Shown piece by piece: positions 27,207 to 37,549 of a DNA stretch of 64,000 nucleotides (positions are counted from its first letter, which is position 1; every line of letters starts with the position of its first letter). The stretch covers positions 159,501 through 223,500 of the forward strand of contig NZ_AP018400.1 in assembly GCF_003609975.1 (NCBI RefSeq), in the 5' to 3' direction. The stretch comes from Streptococcus ruminantium (GTDB lineage: Bacteria; Bacillota; Bacilli; Lactobacillales; Streptococcaceae). The position numbers and the translations under genes are program-made. The notes beneath the pieces were generated by a model. The model worked only from the letters and a program-made list of their open reading frames with translations. It made no database searches and was not told the DNA's origin.

Positions 27207-28967
27207 ATGAATAAATTACAACGAGAATTTCAAAAAATGTATTACAATCTGGACAAGATTCTCCTTCTTTTTTGTACTCTCTTCACCGTGATGGAGTTTG
27301 TCTGGATACCACTCAACTCTTGGATTTCTGAAGGATTATTGGCTATGACGGGCTATGCCTATCTCTCCCCGACCAATCTACTATCAGTTCTTTCGGAAAA
27401 TCTTTTTGTGACAGGGCTCTTTCTGCTCCTATTTCTTATAAACATAGCCATTGCTTACTTGGAGTTAGCTCTGTTATTTACAGGAGTCTGGCACTTATTG
27501 GATGAAAAAGTGAAGCACCTACCGGACTATATGCGGGATGTACGAGATAGTATGTTAGCAATTATCCGTCATAGCAGCGTTGCAAAGGTACTATTTCTCC
27601 TTTTATATTCAGTCATTCTCCTACCGTTTTTACGACGAATTTTAAATATTTACTATTTTAACAAAATTGTCGTGCCACAATTTATCCTAGACTACCTGTT
27701 AGATACACCTTGGGTAGCAGCAGTCATTGTGATTACCCTCCTCGTTTTTTTCTGGCTAGCGACCCGGTTTATGTATGCCTTGCCGGAAATTTATTTTACA
27801 CACAGAAGTGTCAAGGAGTCCATTGTCTACTCATGGGAGAAGACCAAGGGATGGCAACAAGTGGAATCATTGGTTAACCTTATCTGGCTAATCACCTTTC
27901 CTGTCCTCCTCTTTACAGGAGTGGGCTTTCTCCTCTATGTTGTACAGGTCTTATTTGATAACTATTTACCAAGCATTTCCATTGGTCTAGTAGTCATTTC
28001 CTACACGCTACTAAAGTTGCTCTATTATGGCATAATCGCCCTGTTTATGATTGGATTTGTCAGCCTCTTGACAGGAAAACAGTTACCTATCTATCGCCGC
28101 AAACGCCTGCGCCACGGACTGCGTTTAGTCATCTTATTGCTCTCTGGCCTATTTTTTGGAATTCAAGGTGTCCTGACCCTCTATTATCCATTCCATACGC
28201 TACCAGTCACCATTTCTCATAGAGGAGTGGATGATGGCAATGCTGTGCAGAACTCTGTGGAAGGACTGGAAAAAACATCTAGACTCAAACCAGATTATAT
28301 CGAGATGGATGTTCAGGAGACCAAGGATGGTCAATTTGTTGTCATGCATGATACCGACCTATTGGCTTTAACGGGCAATCCTGGAGGGACACACGATTAT
28401 ACCCTAGCAGAGTTGACAGCAATGACAGCATCAGAAAATGGCTTGGCAGCTCCGGTTCCTTCTTTTGACACCTATCTAGACAAAGCCGATGAGCTGGGGC
28501 AAAAATTATTAGTGGAAATCAAGGTGACCAAGGCCGATTCGCCAAACCTAACACGAAACTTTCTGAAAAAATACGGGAGTCGCTTGCTTGCCAAGGGGCA
28601 TCAAATGCAGTCCTTAGATTATCAGACGATTGCTGACATCAAGCAGTATGACGAACAACTTGTTTCTTTATTTATATTACCTTTTAACTCAATTTATCCA
28701 ACAACGGTTGCAGATGGTTACACCATGGAATACACTTCCTTGGACAAACACTTTATGCTAAAATCTTGGTTCCGTGGTAAATCAGTCTATGCTTGGACAC
28801 CCAATAATCGAGAAACGATGACGAAGATGGTCTTGTTACAAGTTGACGGTATTATTACAGATAAAATGACCGAGTTGAAAAAACTGATGGAAGAACTTCA
28901 GACCGAATATCACTATGCTGACCTTTTCTTCCTACAATTCCAGTCTTTACTATACAACTTTGAATAA
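27207..28967 (+). CDS. Membrane glycerophosphodiester phosphodiesterase
   Basis: 586 residues. About eight membrane helices in the first 330 residues (YhfX/glycerophosphoryl diester phosphodiesterase membrane domain), then a GDPD catalytic domain: ISHRGVDDGNAVQNSVEGL, DYIEMDVQETKDGQFVVMHD with the catalytic His and acidic metal ligands. The C-terminal domain likely faces outside and may act on glycerophosphodiesters from lipids or teichoic acids. No clear Shine-Dalgarno before the ATG at 27207. Confidence 0.88.
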   Translation: MNKLQREFQKMYYNLDKILLLFCTLFTVMEFVWIPLNSWISEGLLAMTGYAYLSPTNLLSVLSENLFVTGLFLLLFLINIAIAYLELALLFTGVWHLLDEKVKHLPDYMRDVRDSMLAIIRHSSVAKVLFLLLYSVILLPFLRRILNIYYFNKIVVPQFILDYLLDTPWVAAVIVITLLVFFWLATRFMYALPEIYFTHRSVKESIVYSWEKTKGWQQVESLVNLIWLITFPVLLFTGVGFLLYVVQVLFDNYLPSISIGLVVISYTLLKLLYYGIIALFMIGFVSLLTGKQLPIYRRKRLRHGLRLVILLLSGLFFGIQGVLTLYYPFHTLPVTISHRGVDDGNAVQNSVEGLEKTSRLKPDYIEMDVQETKDGQFVVMHDTDLLALTGNPGGTHDYTLAELTAMTASENGLAAPVPSFDTYLDKADELGQKLLVEIKVTKADSPNLTRNFLKKYGSRLLAKGHQMQSLDYQTIADIKQYDEQLVSLFILPFNSIYPTTVADGYTMEYTSLDKHFMLKSWFRGKSVYAWTPNNRETMTKMVLLQVDGIITDKMTELKKLMEELQTEYHYADLFFLQFQSLLYNFE

Positions 28968-28974
28968 ACACAAT

Positions 28975-29010
28975 AAAAGACGCGAAGGTTGGACCCAATC
29001 GCGTCTTTTG
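28975..29010. terminator. Bidirectional terminator between GDPD and ybaB
   Basis: AAAAGACGCGA pairs with TCGCGTCTTTT. Confidence 0.85.
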
Positions 29011-29013
29011 GCA

Positions 29014-29313
29014 TTAGAATGGCAATTTACCAGCAAAAGCACCAAGTTTTTTCTGTGTTTCATCATCAATTTTTGCAAGAGCAGCATTGACGGCTTGTAG
29101 TGTCATATCCTGCAAGGTTTCAAGATCGTCTGCATCAACGACTTCCGGTTTAAAGTCGATAGAAACCAACTTTTTATCACCAGAAAAGGTCGCTCTTACC
29201 AAGTCTTGAGCAGATGTACCTGTAAATTGAGCAGCAGCCAATTCAGCTTGGCTCTTCTCCATTTGCTTTTGCATTTTTTGAGCCTGTTTCATCAGATTTT
29301 GCATATTTATCAT
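29014..29313 (-). CDS. YbaB/EbfC-family nucleoid-associated protein
   Basis: 99 residues. Starts [20 protein letters not shown], the typical helical N-terminus, and contains [19 protein letters not shown]. Small dimeric DNA-binding protein. AAGGAG lies 11 nt upstream. It stands alone rather than with dnaX/recR. Confidence 0.92.
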   Translation of the reverse strand: MINMQNLMKQAQKMQKQMEKSQAELAAAQFTGTSAQDLVRATFSGDKKLVSIDFKPEVVDADDLETLQDMTLQAVNAALAKIDDETQKKLGAFAGKLPF

Positions 29314-29429
29314 AAGCCAATAGTCTCCTTAAAGTAACTTGTCAAGCTATTATACACTATTTCTAGGAAGTTTGGTAGTTTTGTGAGAAAGAAGGTTAGC
29401 CTGTCTTAATATATTAAACTATTTTTTGA

Positions 29430-29458
29430 TTGACTTTAAAGGATACATTCGCTATAAT
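29430..29458 (+). promoter_or_regulatory. agaS promoter
   Basis: TTGACT, 17-bp spacer, TATAAT; near consensus. Confidence 0.8.
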
Positions 29459-29470
29459 AAAAGAAAAAGT

Positions 29471-29482
29471 GGTTATAACCAG
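29471..29482. promoter_or_regulatory. Palindromic operator candidate TGGTTATAACCA
   Basis: Perfect 12-bp dyad starting about 12 bp after the -10 box of agaS, where a repressor would block transcription. The form fits GntR-type operators, but no regulator gene is adjacent. Confidence 0.5.
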
Positions 29483-29498
29483 ATGCCAAGGAGGAGTT

Positions 29499-30668
29499 AT
29501 GTTTCGTTTAGAAAAAGAAGAACTCGAACGATTGGGCGCTATTATTACAGCAAAAGAGATTTTCCAGCAGCCCAGTCTGTGGAAGGAAGTCCATCAGTTG
29601 TACGTAGAGAAGTTGGAAGTCATTGAACGCTTTCTTGCTGACCTCAAGGAAAAACATGATAGTCTCCATGTTATATTTACCGGTGCAGGAACTTCTGATT
29701 TCGTAGGTCAAAGTATTGTCAATTATCTTAATCAAGTCAACGATCTGAAGCACATTCGCTTTTCTGCTATCGGGACGGTTGAACTAGTTGGACGTCCCCA
29801 TGATTACCTTCAAGCAGATCTTCCGACTGTCTTGGTATCCTTTGCTCGTTCTGGCAATTCACCTGAGAGCTTGGCAGCGGTAGAAGTAGCAAAACAACTC
29901 ATCAATCAACTCTACCAAGTCACCATTACCTGCGCTCCAGAAGGAAAGCTTGCTCTTGTAGCTAAAGGAGATGCAGAAAATCTCCTACTCTTGCAGCCAT
30001 CAGGCTCTAACGATAAAGGTTTTGCCATGACAGGGAGCTATAGTTGCATGGCACTAACAGCACTTTTGGTCTTTTCACCAGCTAGTCAGGCAGAAAAGGC
30101 AGACTGGGTAGAGACGATTGTCCGTCTGGGTCAGGATGTTTTAGATCGTGAAGACTATGTGCAGGAATTGATAAACCTTGACTTTGAGCGCGTGATTTAT
30201 CTGGGTGCCGGTGATTTTTATGGACTTGCCCATGAGGCTCAGTTGAAAATCCTTGAGCTAACAGCAGGTAAAATTGCGACCCTGTACGAATCACCACTTG
30301 GCTTTCGCCATGGACCAAAATCCTTCATCAACGATAAAACCCTCGTCTTCTTATTTGTCTCAAATGATGCCTATACCCGCCAGTACGATATTGACTTGCT
30401 CAATGAAGTTCATGGAGATGGTATAGCAACTCGGACAGTTGCTCTTTCAGCAAGTCCATTAGAAGGAACGACAGCTCCAAGCTTTGTTTTGGCAGAAGGT
30501 GGTGCCAGTCTACCAGATGTGTGCTTAACCTTCCCCTATATCATCTTTGCTCAAACCGTATCCATCATGGCGGCTATCAAATGTGAAAACTTACCAGATA
30601 CACCATCACCGACCGGCACAGTCAATCGTGTGGTACAAGGAGTTACCATCCACCCGCTAGAAAACTAG
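29499..30668 (+). CDS. agaS: SIS-domain protein AgaS, putative aldose-ketose isomerase/deaminase
   Basis: 389 residues with two SIS (sugar isomerase) domains: FTGAGTSDFVGQSIVNYL, then YLGAGDFYGLAHEAQLKILELT and the ESPLGFRHGPKSFI motif shared with GlmS-type isomerases. AgaS family proteins act on galactosamine- or tagatose-6-phosphate. Start at 29499 follows AAGGAGGAG; the frame is open further upstream through the promoter but that is not a gene. Monocistronic. Confidence 0.88.
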   Translation: MFRLEKEELERLGAIITAKEIFQQPSLWKEVHQLYVEKLEVIERFLADLKEKHDSLHVIFTGAGTSDFVGQSIVNYLNQVNDLKHIRFSAIGTVELVGRPHDYLQADLPTVLVSFARSGNSPESLAAVEVAKQLINQLYQVTITCAPEGKLALVAKGDAENLLLLQPSGSNDKGFAMTGSYSCMALTALLVFSPASQAEKADWVETIVRLGQDVLDREDYVQELINLDFERVIYLGAGDFYGLAHEAQLKILELTAGKIATLYESPLGFRHGPKSFINDKTLVFLFVSNDAYTRQYDIDLLNEVHGDGIATRTVALSASPLEGTTAPSFVLAEGGASLPDVCLTFPYIIFAQTVSIMAAIKCENLPDTPSPTGTVNRVVQGVTIHPLEN

Positions 30669-30692
30669 AAGAAAATGAGTCATAACCCACTT

Positions 30693-30740
30693 TAGATTGA
30701 AGAAAAAGTCCAGTTTGGACAAACTCTTCAATCTTTTTTT
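30693..30740 (+). terminator. agaS terminator
   Basis: AGATTGAAGA pairs with TCTTCAATCT, then TTTTT. Confidence 0.8.
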
Positions 30741-30752
30741 GCAGTCGGCAGT

Positions 30753-30798
30753 AAAAAACTCCCAGAAATGTTGGAATAATAACATTTCTGAGAGTTTA
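30753..30798 (-). terminator. pepX terminator
   Basis: On the minus strand CTC-AGAAATGTT pairs with AACATTTCT-GAG followed by TTTTTT; 150 bp beyond the pepX stop. The intervening stretch (30800-30953) holds nothing recognisable. Confidence 0.7.
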
Positions 30799-30953
30799 AT
30801 GACGAACCATAACTGAAAACTTCAAAATGATAAGAATAGCTGTTTTGATAAATCGGAATCAGGAAAAACACCTACAAACGCTCTTAGAGTATGAAAGCTT
30901 GTTTTGCTGGTAAGCTAGAATCACTGTAGTGACAAGCATTGACTTACCAACAG

Positions 30954-33224
30954 TTAGCTATAGGGCAGTACCATGTGTGATTGGTCCAAATCAATACTGA
31001 TTTGCCAGTCGTGATTATCCCGAATGGTGCATTCAAAATCAGTGGTATAGAGGATAAGGCGGAGTTTGTCGCCTTTTTTCAATTTGTAGATTGTCGGTTG
31101 CAAGTCCCAACCAATCGTCATCCACTGGTCTGGGACAACTGCTTCGACAGTCATGAGGTTAGATCGGTTTTGAAGGTTGATAAAGCCCTTAGTAATGACT
31201 CGGTGAGGAGTATCTACAAAAGGAAGTTCGACCAGGTTTTCTTGGGCGTAGTAACGACCATTGTCCACGCTAGCCCGAGCTATCGGGCTAGGAATAGGTG
31301 TCAGTCGCTTCGTAGACCCCACATCCAACAGATGGGCAGACAGGAGTCCCTTGGAAAGACTAGATTTGACCTGTAACTGAAGATGAACCCTACCATTGAG
31401 ATGGATGTCTCGGTCCACCTCTATATCGACAGTGATCTGATTGGCCTTATCCGTAAAGAGATCTTGATGGAAGGTAGGATAGGATTTGCAGTATGTTTCA
31501 AAGGTTTTCTCATCGTATCGGTTTTGAATGACCGCCTTCTCCTGTCCAAGTGAGAAGCGATGTTGATGGTTTCCGCCAAAAGTCTCCAAGCTGATCCAAT
31601 TTTGCTCGGCTTGGTTGTCCTGCCAGATGACAGAAGGTAGTTGATAGCCATTGTCATAGCCCAGCAATTTCTGGCTGAGCAGGGCATTCATGGACTCGCG
31701 GAAGTCGATGGATTGCCAGTTGTTCATATAGACATGGGCACCATTATGGAAAAAAAGGTGCTTCTTGATGTGAGCAGGCAGGGCATGAAACATATTCCAG
31801 ACATGAATTGGCTTGACGTTCCAGTCCTGTGATCCGTGGGTGAAGACCACTTCACATCTGACCTTGTCAGCTTGGAGCAAGTAGTTGCGATCCTGCCAGT
31901 ATTGATTGTAATCACCGGTGGTACGGTCGAGAGAGTCTCGTTCGGCAGCAAGCCCCTTTTCGTAGTTCTTGCGATTGCGGAGAAAGTCGCCAGCTTGCAG
32001 GCTCTTAGAGTAGGTCAGAGCGGTCAAACTATCCAAATCTTCACCGGGATAGCCACCGGGACTGGTCACGAGACCATTTTCACGATAGTAGTCATACCAA
32101 GAAGAAATACCAGCTTCTGCGATGATAACTTCTAGCCCCTTGACACCCGTTGTCGCTAAAGCATTGGACATAGTACCTAGATAGGATAGTCCCGTTGTCG
32201 CTACCTTGCCATTTGCCCAATCAGCCTTGACCTCTAGCGAGCGCGTGTGATCTGTATAGGCTTTGCTACGACCGCCCAACCAGTCAATGACTGCCTTGTA
32301 GCCTTCTACCTGCTGATAGTCACCGGAGGTCATGTAGCCAGTGGAGCCGAGTGTCCCCACGCCTGAGACATGAAGACTGGCAAAACCACGAGCCAGGAAG
32401 TAATCATTGAGGGAGTAAGAGCTGATGTGCCCCAGTTTCTCAGTAGCAGAGCTGATAGGCAACTTGCGCTGGTCTAGTGCAAGCCTTGTAAAGCTAGGTT
32501 CCTTGACGAGGATGTCTCCAACAGGTTTTTCAGCCAACTCCCCTTCCATCTTGTGGAGAGCCTTGTCACTAGCAACTTCATTGACCCCTTGATGATAGGG
32601 ACTGTTGGTAATGACAGCAGGAATTTTTCCAGCAAAATGAGGACGAAGGATCGAGACCTTAACCAAGTCGGTCTGCCCGCTCCCTGCCGTATCAACAGGT
32701 GTTTCAACATAGACCACCTCACGAATGAGATGATTGGTCGAAAAAGTTGCCAGAGATTTTCCATTGAAGAAATGATAGGTGTTCTCCTCCGGGATAAAAT
32801 TATCGCTGACCAGGCGGTCAATCAAGGTATTTCCAGATTTTGTCCGAGTATTGAGCAGTTGATAGAGATTTTCAATCAAGTGACCATAGACGATTGGGAA
32901 ATTGGTCTTCTCCACAAATTCCATCACATCGGTATAGTCAAAATGAGGAACAAAACCAAGCAGTTGTAAAGCAACCTGATAAAATACCTGCTCTGTCAAA
33001 TCGCAGTCCGACTGGAAAAACGTCAGCAAATCCATATCCCAATCCGCAATCATATTGGACAAGGCAAAATCCGTATTTTCCGTCAAAAAATGACATCTTC
33101 TAACAAACGTTTCTAGATTTTTTTTACCGCTTGCCTCTGCATCCAAAGGAAAACCAACCGCAGCCAGTTCCTGTAGGCAAGTAGCATCATCTTGTTTGAT
33201 GAAAGAAAATTGATTAAAACGCAT
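30954..33224 (-). CDS. pepX: X-prolyl dipeptidyl aminopeptidase
   Basis: 756-residue serine peptidase (S15) removing X-Pro dipeptides from peptide N-termini. Catalytic serine in [11 protein letters not shown]; further motifs [31 protein letters not shown] (catalytic Asp), FHNGAHVY (catalytic His). No signal peptide. Start at 33224 (MRFNQFSF) follows AAGGAGAGGG; the in-frame ATG nine codons earlier overlaps that site. In S. suis this enzyme has been described as a surface-detected, fibronectin-binding DPP IV. Confidence 0.95.
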   Translation of the reverse strand: MRFNQFSFIKQDDATCLQELAAVGFPLDAEASGKKNLETFVRRCHFLTENTDFALSNMIADWDMDLLTFFQSDCDLTEQVFYQVALQLLGFVPHFDYTDVMEFVEKTNFPIVYGHLIENLYQLLNTRTKSGNTLIDRLVSDNFIPEENTYHFFNGKSLATFSTNHLIREVVYVETPVDTAGSGQTDLVKVSILRPHFAGKIPAVITNSPYHQGVNEVASDKALHKMEGELAEKPVGDILVKEPSFTRLALDQRKLPISSATEKLGHISSYSLNDYFLARGFASLHVSGVGTLGSTGYMTSGDYQQVEGYKAVIDWLGGRSKAYTDHTRSLEVKADWANGKVATTGLSYLGTMSNALATTGVKGLEVIIAEAGISSWYDYYRENGLVTSPGGYPGEDLDSLTALTYSKSLQAGDFLRNRKNYEKGLAAERDSLDRTTGDYNQYWQDRNYLLQADKVRCEVVFTHGSQDWNVKPIHVWNMFHALPAHIKKHLFFHNGAHVYMNNWQSIDFRESMNALLSQKLLGYDNGYQLPSVIWQDNQAEQNWISLETFGGNHQHRFSLGQEKAVIQNRYDEKTFETYCKSYPTFHQDLFTDKANQITVDIEVDRDIHLNGRVHLQLQVKSSLSKGLLSAHLLDVGSTKRLTPIPSPIARASVDNGRYYAQENLVELPFVDTPHRVITKGFINLQNRSNLMTVEAVVPDQWMTIGWDLQPTIYKLKKGDKLRLILYTTDFECTIRDNHDWQISIDLDQSHMVLPYS

Positions 33225-33251
33225 ACCCTCTCCTTCTTTCTTAAAATTCAT

Positions 33252-33614
33252 CTGTATTAGCTATTATATCCGATAAGACTCCATTTGTCTAAAATTTATC
33301 AGTATTAACTACCGTTGAAAGATGAAACCATAGCCTAGGAAACTTGATACTTAGACGAGTAAAAATGGCTGTTATAAAACCAAAAAATATTAGTGCGGCA
33401 AAAAGGTCTCATCAGCCAAAACTAAACCAATTTGAGATGATTTTGACGGTAGCTTAGACTATTTTGATAGGATTTTAGTCCACTTTGTTTTTCCGCCTAC
33501 CATTTCTCAGATTATCGGAGCTAAAAGTAGCCCGAAATACTATAATTATTTGTAAAATAGTGAAAATTTTTATACAATACAATATTGTAGAGTGATTGAG
33601 GAGAAAAACATATC
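33252..33614. other. Intergenic region between pepX and cppA
   Basis: Divergent promoter region without a gene. TTGTAA (33550), 17-bp spacer, TACAAT (33573-33578) fits a cppA promoter; a second TATAAT is at 33541. The rest shows no repeat or frame. Confidence 0.55.
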
Positions 33615-34343
33615 GTGTTGAGAAAGAATGAAGCGATAGTTCCTGTTTTGCGTATCAATAACAGAGCTATCAACCTAGTATTTTTAGAAGAACATCTAGG
33701 AATGAAAAACAAATTGGAAGATGGTCCCTTTGCTGAGTTGGGGGACAGTTCAGAAGTCAAGCTCGTCTTGATGGAGTCACCAGGAACAAGGACACGTGCT
33801 GTTAGAGGGACTAAAAAACTAAACAAAATCGTGATAAAAGTAGATAATGCCTCAGAAATTGAGACCTTGTTAGCCCAAGGAACTCCCTTTAGCAAACTCT
33901 ATCAAGGGCAAAATGGCTATGCATTTGAAGCGGTATCTCCCGAAGGAGATACTTTCTTACTCTATGCTGAGGACTCAGTTGCTGACTTGAAAGAGATACT
34001 ACCTCCTGTTCCCTTTATTGCTCAGGAAGAATTTTCAGGTCTGACTACCTTTACTGTAGAATCCATCTGGATCAATACCCCACAACCAAGTACCAGTCAA
34101 GCCTTTTACCAAGCCATCCTGCCCAACCAGACCTTCTTACGCTTTGTTCAAGCAGAAGGAGTAGACTTGCTGGCACCTGCAGAACAGGTCTGGGATTTGG
34201 ACAGCGTGCGTTTCCCAGTAGAACAGAGCTTTGCTTGGACAGATTTGGAAAGTCGCTTGACAGATCCATTCTTTAAAGACAGGAAAGAAACCTTTATCCA
34301 GACAGTAGACCCTAGCGGCATCGAATGTTGGTTTGAAAAATGA
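33615..34343 (+). CDS. cppA: CppA-family glyoxalase-fold protein
   Basis: 242 residues. N-terminal vicinal-oxygen-chelate-like domain (VLRINNRAINLVFLEEHLGMK) and a C-terminal domain (VESIWINTP), together the CppA family. The streptococcal prototype was proposed as a C3-degrading proteinase; no protease motif is visible and the role is unproven. GTG at 33615 follows GAGGAGA; TTG at 33618 is the alternative. Ends by overlapping the next gene by 4 bp. Confidence 0.85.
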   Translation: MLRKNEAIVPVLRINNRAINLVFLEEHLGMKNKLEDGPFAELGDSSEVKLVLMESPGTRTRAVRGTKKLNKIVIKVDNASEIETLLAQGTPFSKLYQGQNGYAFEAVSPEGDTFLLYAEDSVADLKEILPPVPFIAQEEFSGLTTFTVESIWINTPQPSTSQAFYQAILPNQTFLRFVQAEGVDLLAPAEQVWDLDSVRFPVEQSFAWTDLESRLTDPFFKDRKETFIQTVDPSGIECWFEK

Positions 34344-35290
34344 GACAGGTGATTATTGACAACATTCTAGAGCAGATTGAACAAGGAGTCTATCCCGGAG
34401 CCAGTCTGGCTCTTTTTTCTAAGGGAAAGTGGCAGGAATATTATCTAGGGACCCTGGATGGCCAACAACCAGTCAAACCGAGCTTGACCTATGACCTAGG
34501 CTCTGTTTCCAAAGTGGTCGGGGTAGGGACTCTTGCGATTTTTTTGGTAAATAGCGGAGCTTTGGAGCTAGATAGGACCTTGCAGTCGTACTATCCAGCC
34601 TTTGCTGATAGCCGAGTAACCATCCGACAACTCCTGACCCATACTAGTGGCATTGATCCCTTTATCCCCCACCGAGATAGCCTGACTGCCGATCAACTCA
34701 AAGAAGCCATTTTACAGATCAAGGTGACCGACGATAGGCATTTTTTCTATACCGACCTCAATTTTCTCCTGCTAGGCTTTTTGTTGGAAGAGCTGACAGA
34801 CGAGTCGCTAGACAAGCTGTTTCAGCGGCATATTTTTCAGCCCTTTGGCATGATGCAAACTTCCTTTGGTCCAGTTTCAGAAGCTGTACCAACTGTTCGA
34901 GGAGCAAAGGCTGGCGTGGTTCATGATCCTAAGGCACGAGTCTTGGGACATCATGCAGGTAGTGCAGGACTGTTTTCAACGATTGAGGACTTGCAAATCT
35001 TTTTGGAGCAGTACCTGACAGAAGATTTTGCGGCTGAGTTGACCCGAGACTATGGTTTTGATGAAAAACGTGAGCGTTCGCTAGCTTGGGATAAGAAGGG
35101 GAGTTGGTTATCGCATACAGGCTATACAGGGACCTTTATCATGTACAATCGCCCCCTACAACAAGCAGTCATTTTCCTATCCAATCGAACCTTTGAAAGG
35201 GATGAACGAACCCAATGGAAACAAGATAGAAATCAAATTATGGCTCTGATTCGTCAGACATTGGAAAAAGAAGCAGCAGAAGATTGTTAG
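34340..35290 (+). CDS. Serine hydrolase, beta-lactamase/PbpX-like
   Basis: 316 residues of the class C beta-lactamase/DD-peptidase fold. SxxK motif in LGSVSKVVG, YxN-like YTDLN, and HTGYTGT as the KTG-like box. No signal peptide or membrane anchor is visible, so it may be a cytoplasmic esterase-like member. Translationally coupled to cppA by ATGA. Confidence 0.85.
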   Translation: MRQVIIDNILEQIEQGVYPGASLALFSKGKWQEYYLGTLDGQQPVKPSLTYDLGSVSKVVGVGTLAIFLVNSGALELDRTLQSYYPAFADSRVTIRQLLTHTSGIDPFIPHRDSLTADQLKEAILQIKVTDDRHFFYTDLNFLLLGFLLEELTDESLDKLFQRHIFQPFGMMQTSFGPVSEAVPTVRGAKAGVVHDPKARVLGHHAGSAGLFSTIEDLQIFLEQYLTEDFAAELTRDYGFDEKRERSLAWDKKGSWLSHTGYTGTFIMYNRPLQQAVIFLSNRTFERDERTQWKQDRNQIMALIRQTLEKEAAEDC

Positions 35291-35330
35291 CTCTCCTCTC
35301 AGCAGAGATGATTGTCCTATCAATCAGTCG

Positions 35331-35370
35331 AAAAAAGCCCCCAACTACAGCGATAGTTGGGGGCTTTTTT
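35331..35370. terminator. Strong terminator after the serine hydrolase
   Basis: AAAAAAGCCCCCAACTA pairs with TAGTTGGGGGCTTTTTT. A relative of this hairpin recurs at 44157. Confidence 0.9.
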
Positions 35371-35465
35371 GATGGGTCAATGTGACCATAGGAAGAGGGA
35401 AGATGACGGTGGTTGACTCCGAAAATATACCCACTGTCATCAGGCAAAAAGCCAATATTTTTATG

Positions 35466-35530
35466 AATAGATAAAAAATAGACAAAGAATAGAAAGACGA
35501 TAGAATGCGCTTTCTTAATTGGTGTATACT
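35466..35530 (+). promoter_or_regulatory. 11-bp phased repeats and promoter of the first LPXTG gene
   Basis: AATAGA occurs at 35466, 35477 and 35488 and GATAGA at 35499, each exactly 11 bp apart. The last copy touches the -35 position of TATACT at 35525-35530. Helically phased direct repeats next to a -35 are typical of OmpR/PhoB-type response-regulator activation. Confidence 0.6.
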
Positions 35531-35602
35531 AGAGTTGTAAAATTTGCTATCACTATCGCCTTTTTGTGATCGTGATTGGATAGGAGGTACTCGATTCAAG
35601 TA

Positions 35603-37549
35603 ATGAAATACAAAAAGCACCGGCGTTATAGTATTCGGAAGCTACATGTAGGAGCTGGCTCGGTCATTATCGGGACAATTCTACTTGCAGGAACACCGAT
35701 GCAAAGCGTTCAAGCTCAAGAGCAGGGGATGCCAACAACCTCCTCCTTGAGTGAACAAAATGGATCAGGGCACCCCTCTGATTCTAGCGGGAAAGGAGGA
35801 GATGCAGAGGCTAATTCTAGTGCCTCATCAAAAGACAATCAGTCACCTTCGGCAGGAACTTCCGCTCTGCCAGCAGGAGCACTGGACACCTCAGCATCCA
35901 CATCAGAAAGAACACCTTCTTCAGGGTTGGGGCTGGGTCACCAGTCATCTGCTTCTTCTACTTCCCTGCTCAGCGAAGCTAGCAACATATCACTGACGAA
36001 TGGTCAAGCCGGTAAGCAAAATTCTCTACCTAGCAGTAAGCAATCAACTACGGTCAGCATGGCTTATCGGGAAGATGTCAAAGAGGTGGACGGCAGTGTT
36101 GATTATGAACTGTCCTATGATAGGGATGCAGAGAATAAGGCAACCATCGTCAAGTGGGCGGTGACAATCAATAAGAAGGATGAGTCATGGACCAATCCGA
36201 GATTTGTCTTTGCTTTTCCCAAGGGCGTAGAGGTTCAAGAAGATATTGAAAGCACCTCAGATGTGTTTAAAGACTTCAAGTTTTCAGATTTTAAACGTGG
36301 CGGTAATGGCGAAGACCAGAGTTACTGGAAATCTGAAAGAAGCACAGACTTAAATGACTATAATGCTGAATGGTATCGGCATGTATACTGGTCGGGAGCA
36401 GAGAATCATAAACTGACCTCTGACAAGTTTGAAACACTACTCAACATAACAATCGCATCAGGTATCATAAATGTTATCAAAGGAGAAGGAACATTTACTT
36501 TTAAGATAAAAGTTCCGGATAATAGTGATGTAAATCCTTTCAACATGCCCTTGCTGGCAGGAATTAACCAGTTTAGTTGGTCACATTGGTACCGCTTCAA
36601 AGGAGAAGTTCCGAAAGAGGGTGTTCAAAAACCGCAATTCCCAGATAAAGGTACGAATGGTCTAGGTGATGGTACAGCCAAGATTCTTCCAGGACCAAGG
36701 CCAGAGCCATCTGTACCTAAGGTGCCAGAGGTACCGAAGAAACCGGCACCTACCCCTCCGGAACAACCACGAGTGACACCGCCGGCACCATCTCAGCCGA
36801 AAGGCGAGATGATACCAATGCCAACTCCACCGATGAAGCCGGAAGGAAGACCTGAGGAAAATAGACCGAAAGGTGAGGAACCACGGGTAGAACTCCCACC
36901 AGCAGAGAAGCCACGAGGTGAAATGAAGCCAGCTCCGGTTCCGCCAATGAAACCGGACTCAAGCCCATCTCTGCCAGAGGCACCGAAGAGGGACATCCCA
37001 CAGAATGAACAACCTCAGATGGAAGTGCCACAGCCAGAGGTAACACCGAAACCACAGGATGAAATAATACCTATACCGGAGTTACCTATGAAACCAGACC
37101 CAACACCACCGGCGCCGGATAAAGCTCCTGCCCTACCAAGGAAACCGGAGCAACCGAAAGGCGAAATAATGCCGTCACCGGTATTACCGCTGAAACCGGA
37201 CTCATCTGCACCGGAGTCGCCAAAAATGGACAAACCAAAAGCTGAGAAGCCGAAGTTAGGACAACAACCAGAGGTGACACCGAAACAACAAGATGAGATC
37301 AAACCTCTGCCAGTGGAACCAATAAAACCAAGCCCGGTACCATCTGTATCAGCGCAACCAAAAGTAGAAGCACCGAAGGTTGAACAGCCACGAGCTGAGC
37401 AACCACAAGCAACGCAATCAAGTCCTCAAGCCAAAGCTGGTGCCAAAGAGTTGCCAAATACAGGTGATGGATTATCCATTCTCCCATGGTTAGGTAGTGG
37501 TTTGTTGGGAATGCTAGGAGTTGTCTATATGAGAAAGAGAAAGAAATAA
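35603..37549 (+). CDS. LPXTG surface protein with YSIRK signal, adhesin-like (paralog A)
   Basis: 648 residues. YSIRK signal (RRYSIRKLHVGAGSVIIG), a low-complexity Ser-rich stretch to about residue 150, a globular domain (MAYREDVKEVDGSVDYE through WYRFKGEVPK, about 150-345), a Pro-rich region built of KGE-x-P-x-P-x-KPD units, then LPNTG, a hydrophobic helix and RKRKK. Sortase A would anchor it. The globular domain is clearly paralogous to the protein at 39618 and from memory resembles the glycan-binding domain of S. suis SadP/Fhb; this is unverified. ATG 35603 lies 14 nt after AGGAGG, an unusually long spacing; a TTG at 35576 is in frame but precedes that site. Confidence 0.85.
   Translation: MKYKKHRRYSIRKLHVGAGSVIIGTILLAGTPMQSVQAQEQGMPTTSSLSEQNGSGHPSDSSGKGGDAEANSSASSKDNQSPSAGTSALPAGALDTSASTSERTPSSGLGLGHQSSASSTSLLSEASNISLTNGQAGKQNSLPSSKQSTTVSMAYREDVKEVDGSVDYELSYDRDAENKATIVKWAVTINKKDESWTNPRFVFAFPKGVEVQEDIESTSDVFKDFKFSDFKRGGNGEDQSYWKSERSTDLNDYNAEWYRHVYWSGAENHKLTSDKFETLLNITIASGIINVIKGEGTFTFKIKVPDNSDVNPFNMPLLAGINQFSWSHWYRFKGEVPKEGVQKPQFPDKGTNGLGDGTAKILPGPRPEPSVPKVPEVPKKPAPTPPEQPRVTPPAPSQPKGEMIPMPTPPMKPEGRPEENRPKGEEPRVELPPAEKPRGEMKPAPVPPMKPDSSPSLPEAPKRDIPQNEQPQMEVPQPEVTPKPQDEIIPIPELPMKPDPTPPAPDKAPALPRKPEQPKGEIMPSPVLPLKPDSSAPESPKMDKPKAEKPKLGQQPEVTPKQQDEIKPLPVEPIKPSPVPSVSAQPKVEAPKVEQPRAEQPQATQSSPQAKAGAKELPNTGDGLSILPWLGSGLLGMLGVVYMRKRKK

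Noticed and set aside
36750..37487. Long minus-strand frames across the Pro-rich LPXTG gene
   Set aside because: They are mirror images of the repetitive Pro-rich coding sequence, with biased composition and no ribosome sites.
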